In this document: piece by piece, positions 9,052 to 16,397 of the stretch
Layout of the letters: every line of letters begins with the position of its first letter
Numbering within the stretch: position 1 is the stretch's first letter
Origin: Deltaproteobacteria bacterium
GTDB taxonomy: Bacteria; Bdellovibrionota_B; Oligoflexia; Oligoflexales; Bog-1112
Reading direction: 5' to 3'
Assembly (NCBI GenBank): GCA_016186945.1
Contig: JACPKR010000006.1
Location: 1-54,643 of the forward strand
Length of the DNA: 54,643 bases
Notes under the pieces: model-generated
Seen by the model: the letters and a program-made list of their open reading frames with translations, nothing else
Told to the model about the DNA's origin: nothing
Database searches by the model: none
Program-made: the position numbers and the translations under genes

Positions 9052-9123
9052 TAATGCAGTTTCTGAAGCCTTCTGCTTTAAAAAAAAAGGCCTACTCCGC
9101 AATTTCTGCATTATTTTTGTTCT
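9052..9123 (+). terminator. Attenuator-like hairpin between precursor and enzyme genes
   Basis: TAATGCAG (9052-9059) pairs perfectly with CTGCATTA (9106-9113), with an inner GCCTT/AAGGC stem (9068-9072 with 9087-9091). TTTTTGTTCT follows at once. This is an intrinsic terminator just after the precursor stop. Partial read-through would make far more precursor than enzyme, a common arrangement in RiPP operons. Confidence 0.6.
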
Positions 9124-9145
9124 AAAAACGTTTGTTCTAAAAACG
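9116..9145 (+). repeat. Tandem 15-bp direct repeat upstream of radical SAM gene
   Basis: TTTGTTCTAAAAACG occurs twice head to tail (9116-9130 and 9131-9145), ending 18 bases before the first radical SAM start codon. The first copy forms the T-tract of the preceding hairpin, so the duplication could alter terminator strength or be a regulator site. Confidence 0.65.
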
Positions 9146-9163
9146 CTAATGTAAGTAAAAGAT

Positions 9164-10381
9164 ATGAAACACTTTATCGCTTACAAATTTAACAGATGGG
9201 TTTACGTGCGCCCCATAGGTGATACCCTCGCCTTTTACGATAGTCGTGACAAACATTTTCGCTATGTTAATTCCATGGGCAGGATGATCTTCGAGGAAAC
9301 TCGATCTAATGATTCATTGGCCTCGCTTTGTGAACGTTTGCATCGGAGGTTTTCCAACGTAGACGTAGCAATGTTGCAACGCGACGTCAGAACGTTCGTT
9401 GATCGCTTTACCGGTGTTGTGCAAAATATTGGACGAAGTTTCATTCATTCTTTTGAAGAAGCTGAAGACGTGGATTCATTTAAGCATGCCACTGAGCACT
9501 ATATCCAGCAAGGAAAACCGTTAGAGGTTGGAATTGAACTTACAGGCCTGTGTAATTGTGCTTGCGTTCATTGTTACCTTCCACGCGCAAAATTTCAGTG
9601 GACGCCCGAACAATTTGCAAAGGTTGCCGCTGACCTTCAACAAGAGAACGCTTTATTCATCTCCTTAACAGGCGGCGAGATTTTCCTTAACCGCGGTATC
9701 TGGGAAATACTTAATATCTCGACTAAACACTTTCCAACAGCCCTATTGACCAATGGAACTCTCTTTAATGATGAGAAAATTCATCGTTTGGCTAAATACC
9801 CTCTCGAGTGTGTAAATATCAGTATATATGGCCATTCCAGTAACGTTCATGATGCTGTAACCAAAGTAAAGGGTTCATACGAGCGTACGATGAACACCGT
9901 GCGTAAATTGAAATCGCTGGGAGTGAACGTTTGGGGACGTTACGTACTGATGAAAAACAATATTCATGATTTTGAGTCATTCTGTGTGGGTTGGCAAAGA
10001 GAAGGTTTGCCATACAATGTCACTTATCAGTTACAAAATGACTATAATAACAAAATTGATGTCCAATGCCTTCGAGTCAGTCCAACGCAAATCGCCCACT
10101 TCATTAGGACTGGACTATTAAAACCACCACGTGAAAAATATTGCTTTGCCGGTATCACTAAGTGTCGAATCAACCACCAAGGCGATTTTTACGCTTGTGA
10201 ATTGCTGCCTATATCAAATGGTAACGTCCACTTGGATGGTTTTAGCAGGGTATGGCAGAAGAGTAATAAACGGCCACGCCCAACCTCGTCCGGATGTCCA
10301 GGATTTGGATACCTCGAACATGGTAATTTCAAGGAAAATTACACTTACACAAGCAAGATTCTCGAGGCGGTCAATGCGTAA
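9164..10381 (+). CDS. Radical SAM peptide-modifying enzyme with N-terminal PqqD-like RRE
   Basis: 405 residues. Residues about 10-90 look like a PqqD/RRE domain (WVYVRPIGDTLAFYDSRD, NSMGRMIFEE, then a helical LCERLHRRF and DVRTFVDRF), the fold that binds RiPP leaders. The radical SAM core follows with the 4Fe-4S motif C130-x3-C134-x2-C137, the SAM-binding LTGGEIF and SIYGHSSNVHDAVTKVKGSY. The C-terminal part has scattered Cys (KYCF, TKCR, YACEL, SGCPGF) resembling a reduced SPASM/twitch domain. Predicted to modify the 25-aa peptide encoded upstream. Its stop overlaps the next gene by eight bases. The ribosome binding site is weak. The reaction type cannot be read from sequence. Confidence 0.9.
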   Translation: MKHFIAYKFNRWVYVRPIGDTLAFYDSRDKHFRYVNSMGRMIFEETRSNDSLASLCERLHRRFSNVDVAMLQRDVRTFVDRFTGVVQNIGRSFIHSFEEAEDVDSFKHATEHYIQQGKPLEVGIELTGLCNCACVHCYLPRAKFQWTPEQFAKVAADLQQENALFISLTGGEIFLNRGIWEILNISTKHFPTALLTNGTLFNDEKIHRLAKYPLECVNISIYGHSSNVHDAVTKVKGSYERTMNTVRKLKSLGVNVWGRYVLMKNNIHDFESFCVGWQREGLPYNVTYQLQNDYNNKIDVQCLRVSPTQIAHFIRTGLLKPPREKYCFAGITKCRINHQGDFYACELLPISNGNVHLDGFSRVWQKSNKRPRPTSSGCPGFGYLEHGNFKENYTYTSKILEAVNA

Positions 10382-10952
10382 CCGCTTTCTATTTGAAACC
10401 AAGCGCCTTTGTATTCGGCATATAGAGGTTGCCGATCTTGATGCTTTTCCGCAGATTTATGCCCATAACCTTCAGACAGCTAGCCTGCTTGATACCGCGA
10501 AGTTACCAATGAGTATAGAACAGAAACGATCCTCCATCGAGCATGACATTTTAAATGGGGCTGGCAATGGCTTTATCTTCGTAGCTTTTTTCAAAGAAAA
10601 AAACAGCTATATCGGCTGTGCTGGTTTGCAAAGGATCTCTTGGTCTAATTCTTGCGGGTATATGGGAGCAAATATTGAGCCTAAAATGCAGGGCCAAAGG
10701 TTGGGGAGCGAGTTTTGTTTCGGGGTTCTTTTTTATGCATTTCGTGAGCTTAACCTCAATCGCGTCGAGAGCCGTATATTGGTATCGAATCGTGCCAGCA
10801 TTAGTCTGTTTGCTAATTTAGGAGCTGTCCACGAAGGGACGCTGCGACAAGCTCAATATGTTAATGGTACCTATTGTGATGTTCATTTTATGGCAGTACT
10901 GAAATCCGAATTCGAGAAAAAATATGAATCTTGCGCAAAAGTCTACTTCTAA
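10374..10952 (+). CDS. GNAT acetyltransferase, RimJ/RimL type
   Basis: 192 residues. RimJ/RimL-like layout: FETKRLCIRHIEVADLDAFPQIY at the N-terminus, GNGFIFVAFFKEKNSYIGCAGLQ strands, an acetyl-CoA loop in the region EPKMQGQRLGSEFC, then LNLNRVESRILVSNRASISLFANLGAVHEGTLRQ. The start is the ATG overlapping the end of the first radical SAM gene by eight bases; a longer frame upstream only reads through that gene. It overlaps the next gene by 29 bases. In this setting it could acetylate the modified peptide, either as maturation or to protect the producer. It could also be unrelated to the core chemistry. Confidence 0.88.
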   Translation: MRNRFLFETKRLCIRHIEVADLDAFPQIYAHNLQTASLLDTAKLPMSIEQKRSSIEHDILNGAGNGFIFVAFFKEKNSYIGCAGLQRISWSNSCGYMGANIEPKMQGQRLGSEFCFGVLFYAFRELNLNRVESRILVSNRASISLFANLGAVHEGTLRQAQYVNGTYCDVHFMAVLKSEFEKKYESCAKVYF

Positions 10953-12084
10953 GTCTTGGTTTGCTGAGAGAATCTACGGTGGTTATCGCTTCCGTGTCTA
11001 CGCCGATGGTTCGTTAGGCGGACGACTTGAATGCATAGGTACTGATGGCGAAATCTATGATAGTCAAAATTCTTTTGATCTTTTGCAAAAAATTACGTTA
11101 AGAAGCGAGTCCTTGTGGAAAGGAGCAATAGAGCCTACGGCGCGCTGTAACGTGAAGTGCATTCACTGCTATGTCGGTGATGAACGTTTCCAGAAAGTCG
11201 ATGAATTGAAAGTACCGGAAGTCGAAGCTGTTATGGATCAGCTTTTGGCGCGCAATTGCTTATATCTTACCCTCACTGGTGGCGAATTCTTTGTACGTCC
11301 TGATGCCTTGCTTCTCGCTAAAATGGCGGTAAACAAAGGTTTCGCTACCATGATCCAGAGTAATGGTTCACTGATTCGTGAACATACAGCGGTCGCTCTC
11401 GCTGAATTGCCTATCTGCGCAATGGAGGTCAGTGTTTATGGTTTAACTCCTGAGGTCCACGACGCAGTCACAAATATCAAAGGCTCCTATAAGCGTACGA
11501 TCAGTGGATTGAAAAACTTACGCAAGTACAATGTTCCTACAGGTATAAAGTTCGTTATTACTCAGCCGAGCGCCCATCAAGCTCGTGAGGCTAAAAAGTG
11601 GGGCGATGAAATCGGCCTGCCATATACGATTTCCCCCCAAATGGTTCCAGCACGCGATGGTAGTAATAGCAACGAGCAAACTGACGGTTTTTGCAATTAC
11701 GTGATCACAGCAATAGCCGACGTTGCAAATAAGGGGCAGGTCGATATTCAGAAAAATTTGTCCTATCGCCGCAATTGTAAACCAGGTATCAATCGTGTTT
11801 GCATATCATCAATCGGCAAGGTTAAACCGTGCGAATTTCTACCGATGGAATTGGCTGACCTTCGTGTTGAGACTATGAGCGACGCTTGGAACAAAAATGA
11901 ATGGAAAGAATTTCGCGAGGAAATTTACGCACCACGTGAGGGTTGTAGTGGCTGTTCAGCAAAAAGTTATTGTCACGTGTGTCCAGCAGCTGCGTATCTC
12001 ATGGGTGAAAGCTTCGTGGCTCAACCGAAACGCGGATGTACTACTAGTTATGAGTTCAAGGAACTTTGGGAGAAAAATCTGTGA
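10924..12084 (+). CDS. Radical SAM/SPASM peptide-modifying enzyme
   Basis: 386 residues. An N-terminal ~65-residue strand-rich region (YGGYRFRVYADGSLGGRLE) is not clearly PqqD-like. The radical SAM motif is C75-x3-C79-x2-C82 (RCNVKCIHC), followed by LTGGEFFVRPD and VSVYGLTPEVHDAVTNIKGSYKRT, very like the first enzyme. The C-terminus is a full SPASM domain binding auxiliary Fe-S clusters: RNCKPG, VCISSIGKVKPCEF, GCSGCSAKSYCHVCPAA and KRGC. SPASM enzymes install thioether, C-C or other crosslinks in peptides. It presumably acts with the PqqD-bearing enzyme, which could present the substrate. The two enzymes share local motifs and may derive from a common ancestor. Confidence 0.92.
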   Translation: MNLAQKSTSKSWFAERIYGGYRFRVYADGSLGGRLECIGTDGEIYDSQNSFDLLQKITLRSESLWKGAIEPTARCNVKCIHCYVGDERFQKVDELKVPEVEAVMDQLLARNCLYLTLTGGEFFVRPDALLLAKMAVNKGFATMIQSNGSLIREHTAVALAELPICAMEVSVYGLTPEVHDAVTNIKGSYKRTISGLKNLRKYNVPTGIKFVITQPSAHQAREAKKWGDEIGLPYTISPQMVPARDGSNSNEQTDGFCNYVITAIADVANKGQVDIQKNLSYRRNCKPGINRVCISSIGKVKPCEFLPMELADLRVETMSDAWNKNEWKEFREEIYAPREGCSGCSAKSYCHVCPAAAYLMGESFVAQPKRGCTTSYEFKELWEKNL

Positions 12085-12203
12085 AAAAGTTCATCCTTGC
12101 CGCCATTACCATGTTAGCTACAGCTGCGGCTGAAACGAGTTTGGCAGAATTCTATCTTTTTGCGATCTATGAATTGGTGCTTGCAAGAATTGGGGCTTCA
12201 TGA
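12081..12203 (+). CDS. Small 40-aa signal-peptide-like or membrane peptide in the RiPP operon
   Basis: Starts with GTG in a GTGA overlap with the radical SAM/SPASM stop and ends in an ATGA overlap with the next gene, so both junctions show four-base translational coupling. The peptide is MKKFILAAITMLATAAAETS, then LAEFYLFAIYELVLARIGAS. The first half has the form of a signal peptide (two Lys, hydrophobic core, Ala-rich end). The second half is hydrophobic with acidic residues. It contains no Cys. It could be a secreted helper, an immunity peptide, a small membrane partner of the transporter, or a second precursor. It is too short for most gene callers. Confidence 0.6.
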   Translation: MKKFILAAITMLATAAAETSLAEFYLFAIYELVLARIGAS

Positions 12204-12922
12204 AGAATAGTAGGCAGTTAATTCTTATTCTTTTGCTCCATGTCTCGCTTTGTTACACATATGCGTTTCTATCTTTCCTCGGACCACTTATTGTACTGGT
12301 TACTATTGCACTGATTATCCGTAGCCCGAGTAGATTGGGATTCTCCTGGACTAAGCTTGATGCTCTGAGTTTTGTCCTCACGGGAATCGTCACCGCCCTA
12401 TTGGCATTCTACCTGGGACGAACTCTCGATATTACCTTGTGGTATCATGTCTTCTCTGGAAGTTCGATCGCTTATATATTGGGACAAACCCTTTGTGAAG
12501 AAATTTGCCTGGGCTTTCTTCCGATGCAATATCTAGCTGCAAGAATCGTCGGTTTCTTCCCGCGCTTTGTGACAGTAATAGCTATGAGCCTGACGTTCGC
12601 CATCGGTCATCAACTCCTCTATACTCATCCTTGGCGTATCCAGGCGGATCCTCTTAACCTTTCAGCTATTATAGGGCTGTTTCTTTTTGGAGCGCTGCGC
12701 TTTTTTTCTTATCTTGTTACGAAGAAGATCGCGATTGCGTGGGGAATCCATTTGACCTGGAATTTGTTCTTTATTGCTCCGGATCTTTATCATCGCGGGG
12801 AGCTGCTTAAAGAGCCTCAACGATTCCGGTTGCTATTTGGCGAACCACTCGTTTTTGTGACTCTTATTGGTGCGTTGGGGATTGTGCTATTGGCTGGGGC
12901 AAGACGTCGGCTTCAAACATGA
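12200..12922 (+). CDS. CPBP-type intramembrane protein (possible leader protease)
   Basis: 240 residues with about six to eight hydrophobic segments. Two of the three CPBP/Abi motifs are intact: F133-x3-H137 (FAIGH) and H184-x3-N188 (HLTWN). The first, normally EExxxR, reads E100-E101-I-C-L-G, so the Glu pair is kept but the Arg is replaced by Gly. CPBP proteins are Rce1-like membrane proteases found in many bacteriocin clusters as leader peptidases or immunity proteins. Both neighbouring junctions are ATGA overlaps. Removal of the short leader, or self-protection, are the likely roles. The missing Arg leaves activity uncertain. Confidence 0.82.
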   Translation: MKNSRQLILILLLHVSLCYTYAFLSFLGPLIVLVTIALIIRSPSRLGFSWTKLDALSFVLTGIVTALLAFYLGRTLDITLWYHVFSGSSIAYILGQTLCEEICLGFLPMQYLAARIVGFFPRFVTVIAMSLTFAIGHQLLYTHPWRIQADPLNLSAIIGLFLFGALRFFSYLVTKKIAIAWGIHLTWNLFFIAPDLYHRGELLKEPQRFRLLFGEPLVFVTLIGALGIVLLAGARRRLQT

Positions 12923-14013
12923 AATCACTAATTGCATCGCAAACCTTATTTACACTCGCGATGCAGTTTTTGGATCTCTGCATCCTAGTAAACGTTTTCG
13001 ATCGCAGCCATTCCGTTGATTTCACTATTCTGGTTTTTATTTGTCAGATTGTCGCGCCGCTCTTTTCCCTTGTGGTAATCACACCATTAATGAGGCGACA
13101 CGGGTGTTCTGCATTGACTATGATTTCTCTTGCTTTAAGTATCGTTGCGTTAGTGACATTGGCAATTGCTCTACATAACGAAGAGGTTAGAACGGTGCCA
13201 ATTTTAGGTGTTGTATTTTTCTTAGCATTCAGCAACGCTATTTATCGTCCATTGATTCAAGGTGCGATCCCAATTCTGTCTTCTAACTGTATGCATGACA
13301 TTGTTCGAGTTAGCATCTGGAAAAATATCGCTACTGTCATTGCGAAACCACTGGTGCCTTTGTTTGGTTTGATCGTAATTCCTTTGGATTGGATTCTTAT
13401 TGGAGTGGCACTGATTATCATTATATCGATCGCTTTGTTCCGCCCTCCCATGGAAACAAGAGCGAAGATCGCTGATCCTGGCCTCAATCTGTCACTCTTT
13501 TCGCCGATAATGTTCAAAGTTATTCCAATAGCAACACTGCTAGCCTCTGTCGTTCGCATGGGACTTCACCAAGATGTGGGGAAAATTTCACTGCATCTTG
13601 GTATCACGTTTTCGAGTTTTACATTCGGTGTTTTATTGGGTCTTTGGAACAGGACGCTTCGGCGTCTCTCGCTACTGATTGGATTGATCGGTGTGTTGTT
13701 TGCTTTTAGTGGATTCCAGTCTCTGCCATTTTTTGTGACTTTGGTGGCGGGGGTGTTGTTTTCTGTCGTTGACATCTCGTTGAATTCGGAAATTGCCAGA
13801 ATTGTCGATTATGTCTCCAGAGTAAGAGCATTCACGGCACTCATGGTCGCAAGTGCGATTGTTCCGGCAGTTATATTGGCACTGACCAATGTCCTAGCGA
13901 AACGAATTGAGGGTGATTGGTTCGACTGGGGTTTATCGTTGTTGGCAATTGCAGTAACCGTTGTACAGATAAAAAGAATACTGCCGGAAGGGTTTTTCAT
14001 GGCTCGGGTTTGA
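12919..14013 (+). CDS. MFS-type transporter, likely peptide exporter
   Basis: 364 residues with about ten to twelve hydrophobic helices (for example TILVFICQIVAPLFSLVVI, WILIGVALIIIISIALF, LLIGLIGVLFAFSG, FDWGLSLLAIAVTVVQI). The general shape, and a cytoplasmic charged loop near FRPPMETRAKIADPG, fit a Major Facilitator Superfamily drug/efflux-type permease. No clear MFS signature A motif was seen, so the family is inferred from topology. It starts in an ATGA overlap with the CPBP gene and is the last gene of the RiPP operon, the natural place for an exporter of the mature product. Possibly shorter than a standard 12-helix MFS protein (about 390-400). Confidence 0.75.
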   Translation: MKSLIASQTLFTLAMQFLDLCILVNVFDRSHSVDFTILVFICQIVAPLFSLVVITPLMRRHGCSALTMISLALSIVALVTLAIALHNEEVRTVPILGVVFFLAFSNAIYRPLIQGAIPILSSNCMHDIVRVSIWKNIATVIAKPLVPLFGLIVIPLDWILIGVALIIIISIALFRPPMETRAKIADPGLNLSLFSPIMFKVIPIATLLASVVRMGLHQDVGKISLHLGITFSSFTFGVLLGLWNRTLRRLSLLIGLIGVLFAFSGFQSLPFFVTLVAGVLFSVVDISLNSEIARIVDYVSRVRAFTALMVASAIVPAVILALTNVLAKRIEGDWFDWGLSLLAIAVTVVQIKRILPEGFFMARV

Positions 14014-14081
14014 GAGAACAGCGACATGTTTTAAGACGACCGCGCGTCTATTACGAACTTGAAATACAAAGGCTGGATAAC

Positions 14082-15017
14082 TTGAAAGATGCAGTCCCCA
14101 CACAAGCGAGCGCTTGTGGCAAAGTTATACTGATTGGTGAACATGCCGTTTTATACGGCGCCGATGCCATTGCTCTGCCCCTCATTCAAAGGCGGGTAAA
14201 CCTCTCTCTTATTCCCTCGACGGAAAGGCAGGTCCGGATCGATGGAGTTGAGTTAGCTAGCAATGACCTTAACGTGATTGATGATGCCTTTCGCGCTTTA
14301 GACGTTGAACCTTTCCCCTTGCGAATCGAGGGATCGTCACAGGTGCTTTTGAAAGCAGGACTCGGCTCATCCGCTGCGTTTTGTATCGCCTTACTGAGAC
14401 TCATCTCTCAGTCGGTTGGAAAGAACGTGCCACCTCATCAATTAGCAGAAATGGGCAAGACGCTCGAACAGAGATTTCACGGGAAAGCCTCAGGGTTGGA
14501 CCCCACAGTTGTTGCCTACGAGAAGGTCGTTCATTTCAATATCCACACTGCCACTAGCCTTATTGATGTCAAAGGGTCAGGCAGCCAACCCCTCTGGCAT
14601 TTTTGCCTGATCGACAGCGGAGAACGCGCTTCGACAAAACGCATGGTGGAAAAAAGCGCTTGGTATTTCACTTCTGGCAACATAACAGGCAAGCTTAAAG
14701 ACTTCAATGCCCTCACCCGCCTTGCGAAACAAGGACTTGAGTCGGGGCAGTACAAAGCGGTGGCACAGGCGATGAACGAAGCGTCGCAATTGCTGACAGA
14801 CGTGGGGATCATGACTCGAAAACTTCAGGAAATCATCGAAACAGCACATTCTCTGAAGCTTCTTGGTGCGAAAGTGACGGGCGCAGGAGGCGGTGGCTGC
14901 GTGCTGGGACTTCTGGACCCCACTTGTGTGGAAAAACAGAAACAAGCCATGATCGGTACATATGGAATCGAAAGGGTGATAAACTTTACCCTTGGCCCAG
15001 CTGAATCCTACGCGTGA
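14082..15017 (+). CDS. mvk: Mevalonate kinase
   Basis: 311 residues from a TTG start at 14082, chosen because AAAGG lies nine bases upstream and the protein then begins like other mevalonate kinases (KDAVPTQASACGKVILIGEH). GHMP-kinase features are clear: GEHAVLYGADAIALPL near the N-terminus, the ATP loop KAGLGSSAAFCIALLRL, FHGKASGLDPTVVAYEK, and C-terminal KVTGAGGGGCVLGLL. It phosphorylates mevalonate in the isoprenoid pathway. A frame open further upstream runs through the end of the transporter gene and is not credible. First gene of an isoprenoid operon with fni and a prenyl synthase; the other mevalonate genes are not in the window. Confidence 0.93.
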   Translation: MKDAVPTQASACGKVILIGEHAVLYGADAIALPLIQRRVNLSLIPSTERQVRIDGVELASNDLNVIDDAFRALDVEPFPLRIEGSSQVLLKAGLGSSAAFCIALLRLISQSVGKNVPPHQLAEMGKTLEQRFHGKASGLDPTVVAYEKVVHFNIHTATSLIDVKGSGSQPLWHFCLIDSGERASTKRMVEKSAWYFTSGNITGKLKDFNALTRLAKQGLESGQYKAVAQAMNEASQLLTDVGIMTRKLQEIIETAHSLKLLGAKVTGAGGGGCVLGLLDPTCVEKQKQAMIGTYGIERVINFTLGPAESYA

Positions 15018-15031
15018 GTTTTGGAGGAACG

Positions 15032-16369
15032 ATGGCTGAAACGAGAAAAGAAACAGTCTGGATTCAACTTAGCCAAGCGCTTAAAGGGGAACTCAACAGC
15101 CAAAGCATCAACATCATCGCTCTCTCCGAAAGCAGTGTTCTTGTCGGGGATTCAGAACTCAGATTAACCGGAGCTTCCTCGGAGCTTCTGAAGCTACACC
15201 TTTTCGACGACAGTTCTCTGGAACTACGGGGGACACTCAGGCGTCACACCAGCGGTGGTTGGGAACTCGAAGTCTGGGAAAAAAAAGACAAGCTTTCCCT
15301 TCAAGAACTCCTCGGACAAATTCGCAAAAGCCAGCATGTGGACATTTGCAACGACTATGACATCGAAGCAAGTGATCGTTTCACAGGATTTTCTCGCGTT
15401 AAACTTATCCCCCAGGCGATTCCGGAACTCAACGAAAGCGACATCGACACAAGGTGTGAATTCCTGGGGCATCGCTTCGACCTGCCCCTTCTAGTCACAG
15501 GAATGACGGGAGGAATTACAAAGGGTGGAACGATCAACCGACACCTTGCTTCCGCTGCCAGCGCTTTCAATATTCCCATGGGGATCGGTTCCCAACGGAT
15601 CGCTCTTGAAAACAAAAAATACGAGGAACTCTTTCAACTGAAAGACCGGTTCCCCAAACTTTTCCTCATCGGTAACCTCGGTATGGCGCAAGTCCTCAAC
15701 AACGGCGTCGATTTGTGCAAACGTGCCGTCAGCATGGTGGACGCTAACGCGCTTGCCATTCACCTCAATGTGCTTCAGGAGATGATTCAAATTGAAGGAG
15801 ACCAACGCTTTTCTGGTTTCCTCAAACGTCTGGAACAAATCTGTCGCAAGCTTCCCGTACCGGTGATTGTAAAGGAAGTTGGCTCAGGGATCGGACCAAG
15901 AGATGCGCAGCGATTGAAGGACGCAGGTGTTCAAGCTATTGACGTGGGAGGAAAAGGAGGGACCTCATGGTCCTACATAGAGGGAATACGGAGCGGGCAG
16001 GAAGATTTACTTGCTATCGCAAGCACCTTCCGGGACTGGGGTATCCCTACTGCCTACGCACTCGGGGCTATTCGCAACGCAGGGATCGACCTGCCCCTCA
16101 TCGCAACGGGCGGTATTCGTGACGGGCTGACTGCGGCCAAAGCAGTCGCAGTGGGAGCGAACGCCGTAGGTATCGGCTTGCCCCTCATGAGAGCTGCCAT
16201 CCGAGGGGAAGAAGAAGTCCACCGTACACTCAGCGCGCTGAGAAAGGGCCTTAGAATTGCCATGCTGGCAACAGGCAGTGCTAAACTGGCAAAATTGCGC
16301 AATCGCGTGTCACTTCGAGATCCTTTCGAAGAAGACTTTGAAAAATGGTTGAAGAAAACAGGTAAATAA
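15032..16369 (+). CDS. fni: Type 2 isopentenyl-diphosphate isomerase with extra N-terminal domain
   Basis: 445 residues; typical Fni is about 350. The FMN-dependent isomerase domain begins near residue 90 (RKSQHVDIC, GFSRVKLIPQAIPELNESDID, PLLVTGMTGG) and continues through GIGSQRIALE, IHLNVLQEMIQIEGDQRF, KEVGSGI, VGGKGGTSW and ATGGIRDGLTAAKAVAVGANAVGIGLPLM. It interconverts IPP and DMAPP. The first ~85 residues (strand-rich, SSVLVGDSELRLTGASSELL) match no domain I recognise. The ATG at 15032 follows GGAGG at 15023; a GTG at 15014 overlapping the mvk stop is an alternative without a ribosome binding site. Confidence 0.95.
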   Translation: MAETRKETVWIQLSQALKGELNSQSINIIALSESSVLVGDSELRLTGASSELLKLHLFDDSSLELRGTLRRHTSGGWELEVWEKKDKLSLQELLGQIRKSQHVDICNDYDIEASDRFTGFSRVKLIPQAIPELNESDIDTRCEFLGHRFDLPLLVTGMTGGITKGGTINRHLASAASAFNIPMGIGSQRIALENKKYEELFQLKDRFPKLFLIGNLGMAQVLNNGVDLCKRAVSMVDANALAIHLNVLQEMIQIEGDQRFSGFLKRLEQICRKLPVPVIVKEVGSGIGPRDAQRLKDAGVQAIDVGGKGGTSWSYIEGIRSGQEDLLAIASTFRDWGIPTAYALGAIRNAGIDLPLIATGGIRDGLTAAKAVAVGANAVGIGLPLMRAAIRGEEEVHRTLSALRKGLRIAMLATGSAKLAKLRNRVSLRDPFEEDFEKWLKKTGK

Positions 16370-16397
16370 CGCAAAGCAGGGAAAACTTGAGGTCCCC

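Noticed and set aside
8937-9125. 62-codon ORF across the precursor region
   Set aside because: Different frame from the well-positioned ribosome binding site and ATG at 8969, no family likeness, and its codons run through the terminator hairpin.
10131-10373. Upstream extension of the GNAT gene
   Set aside because: It only reads the radical SAM gene in another frame; the GNAT fold begins at the ATG 10374.
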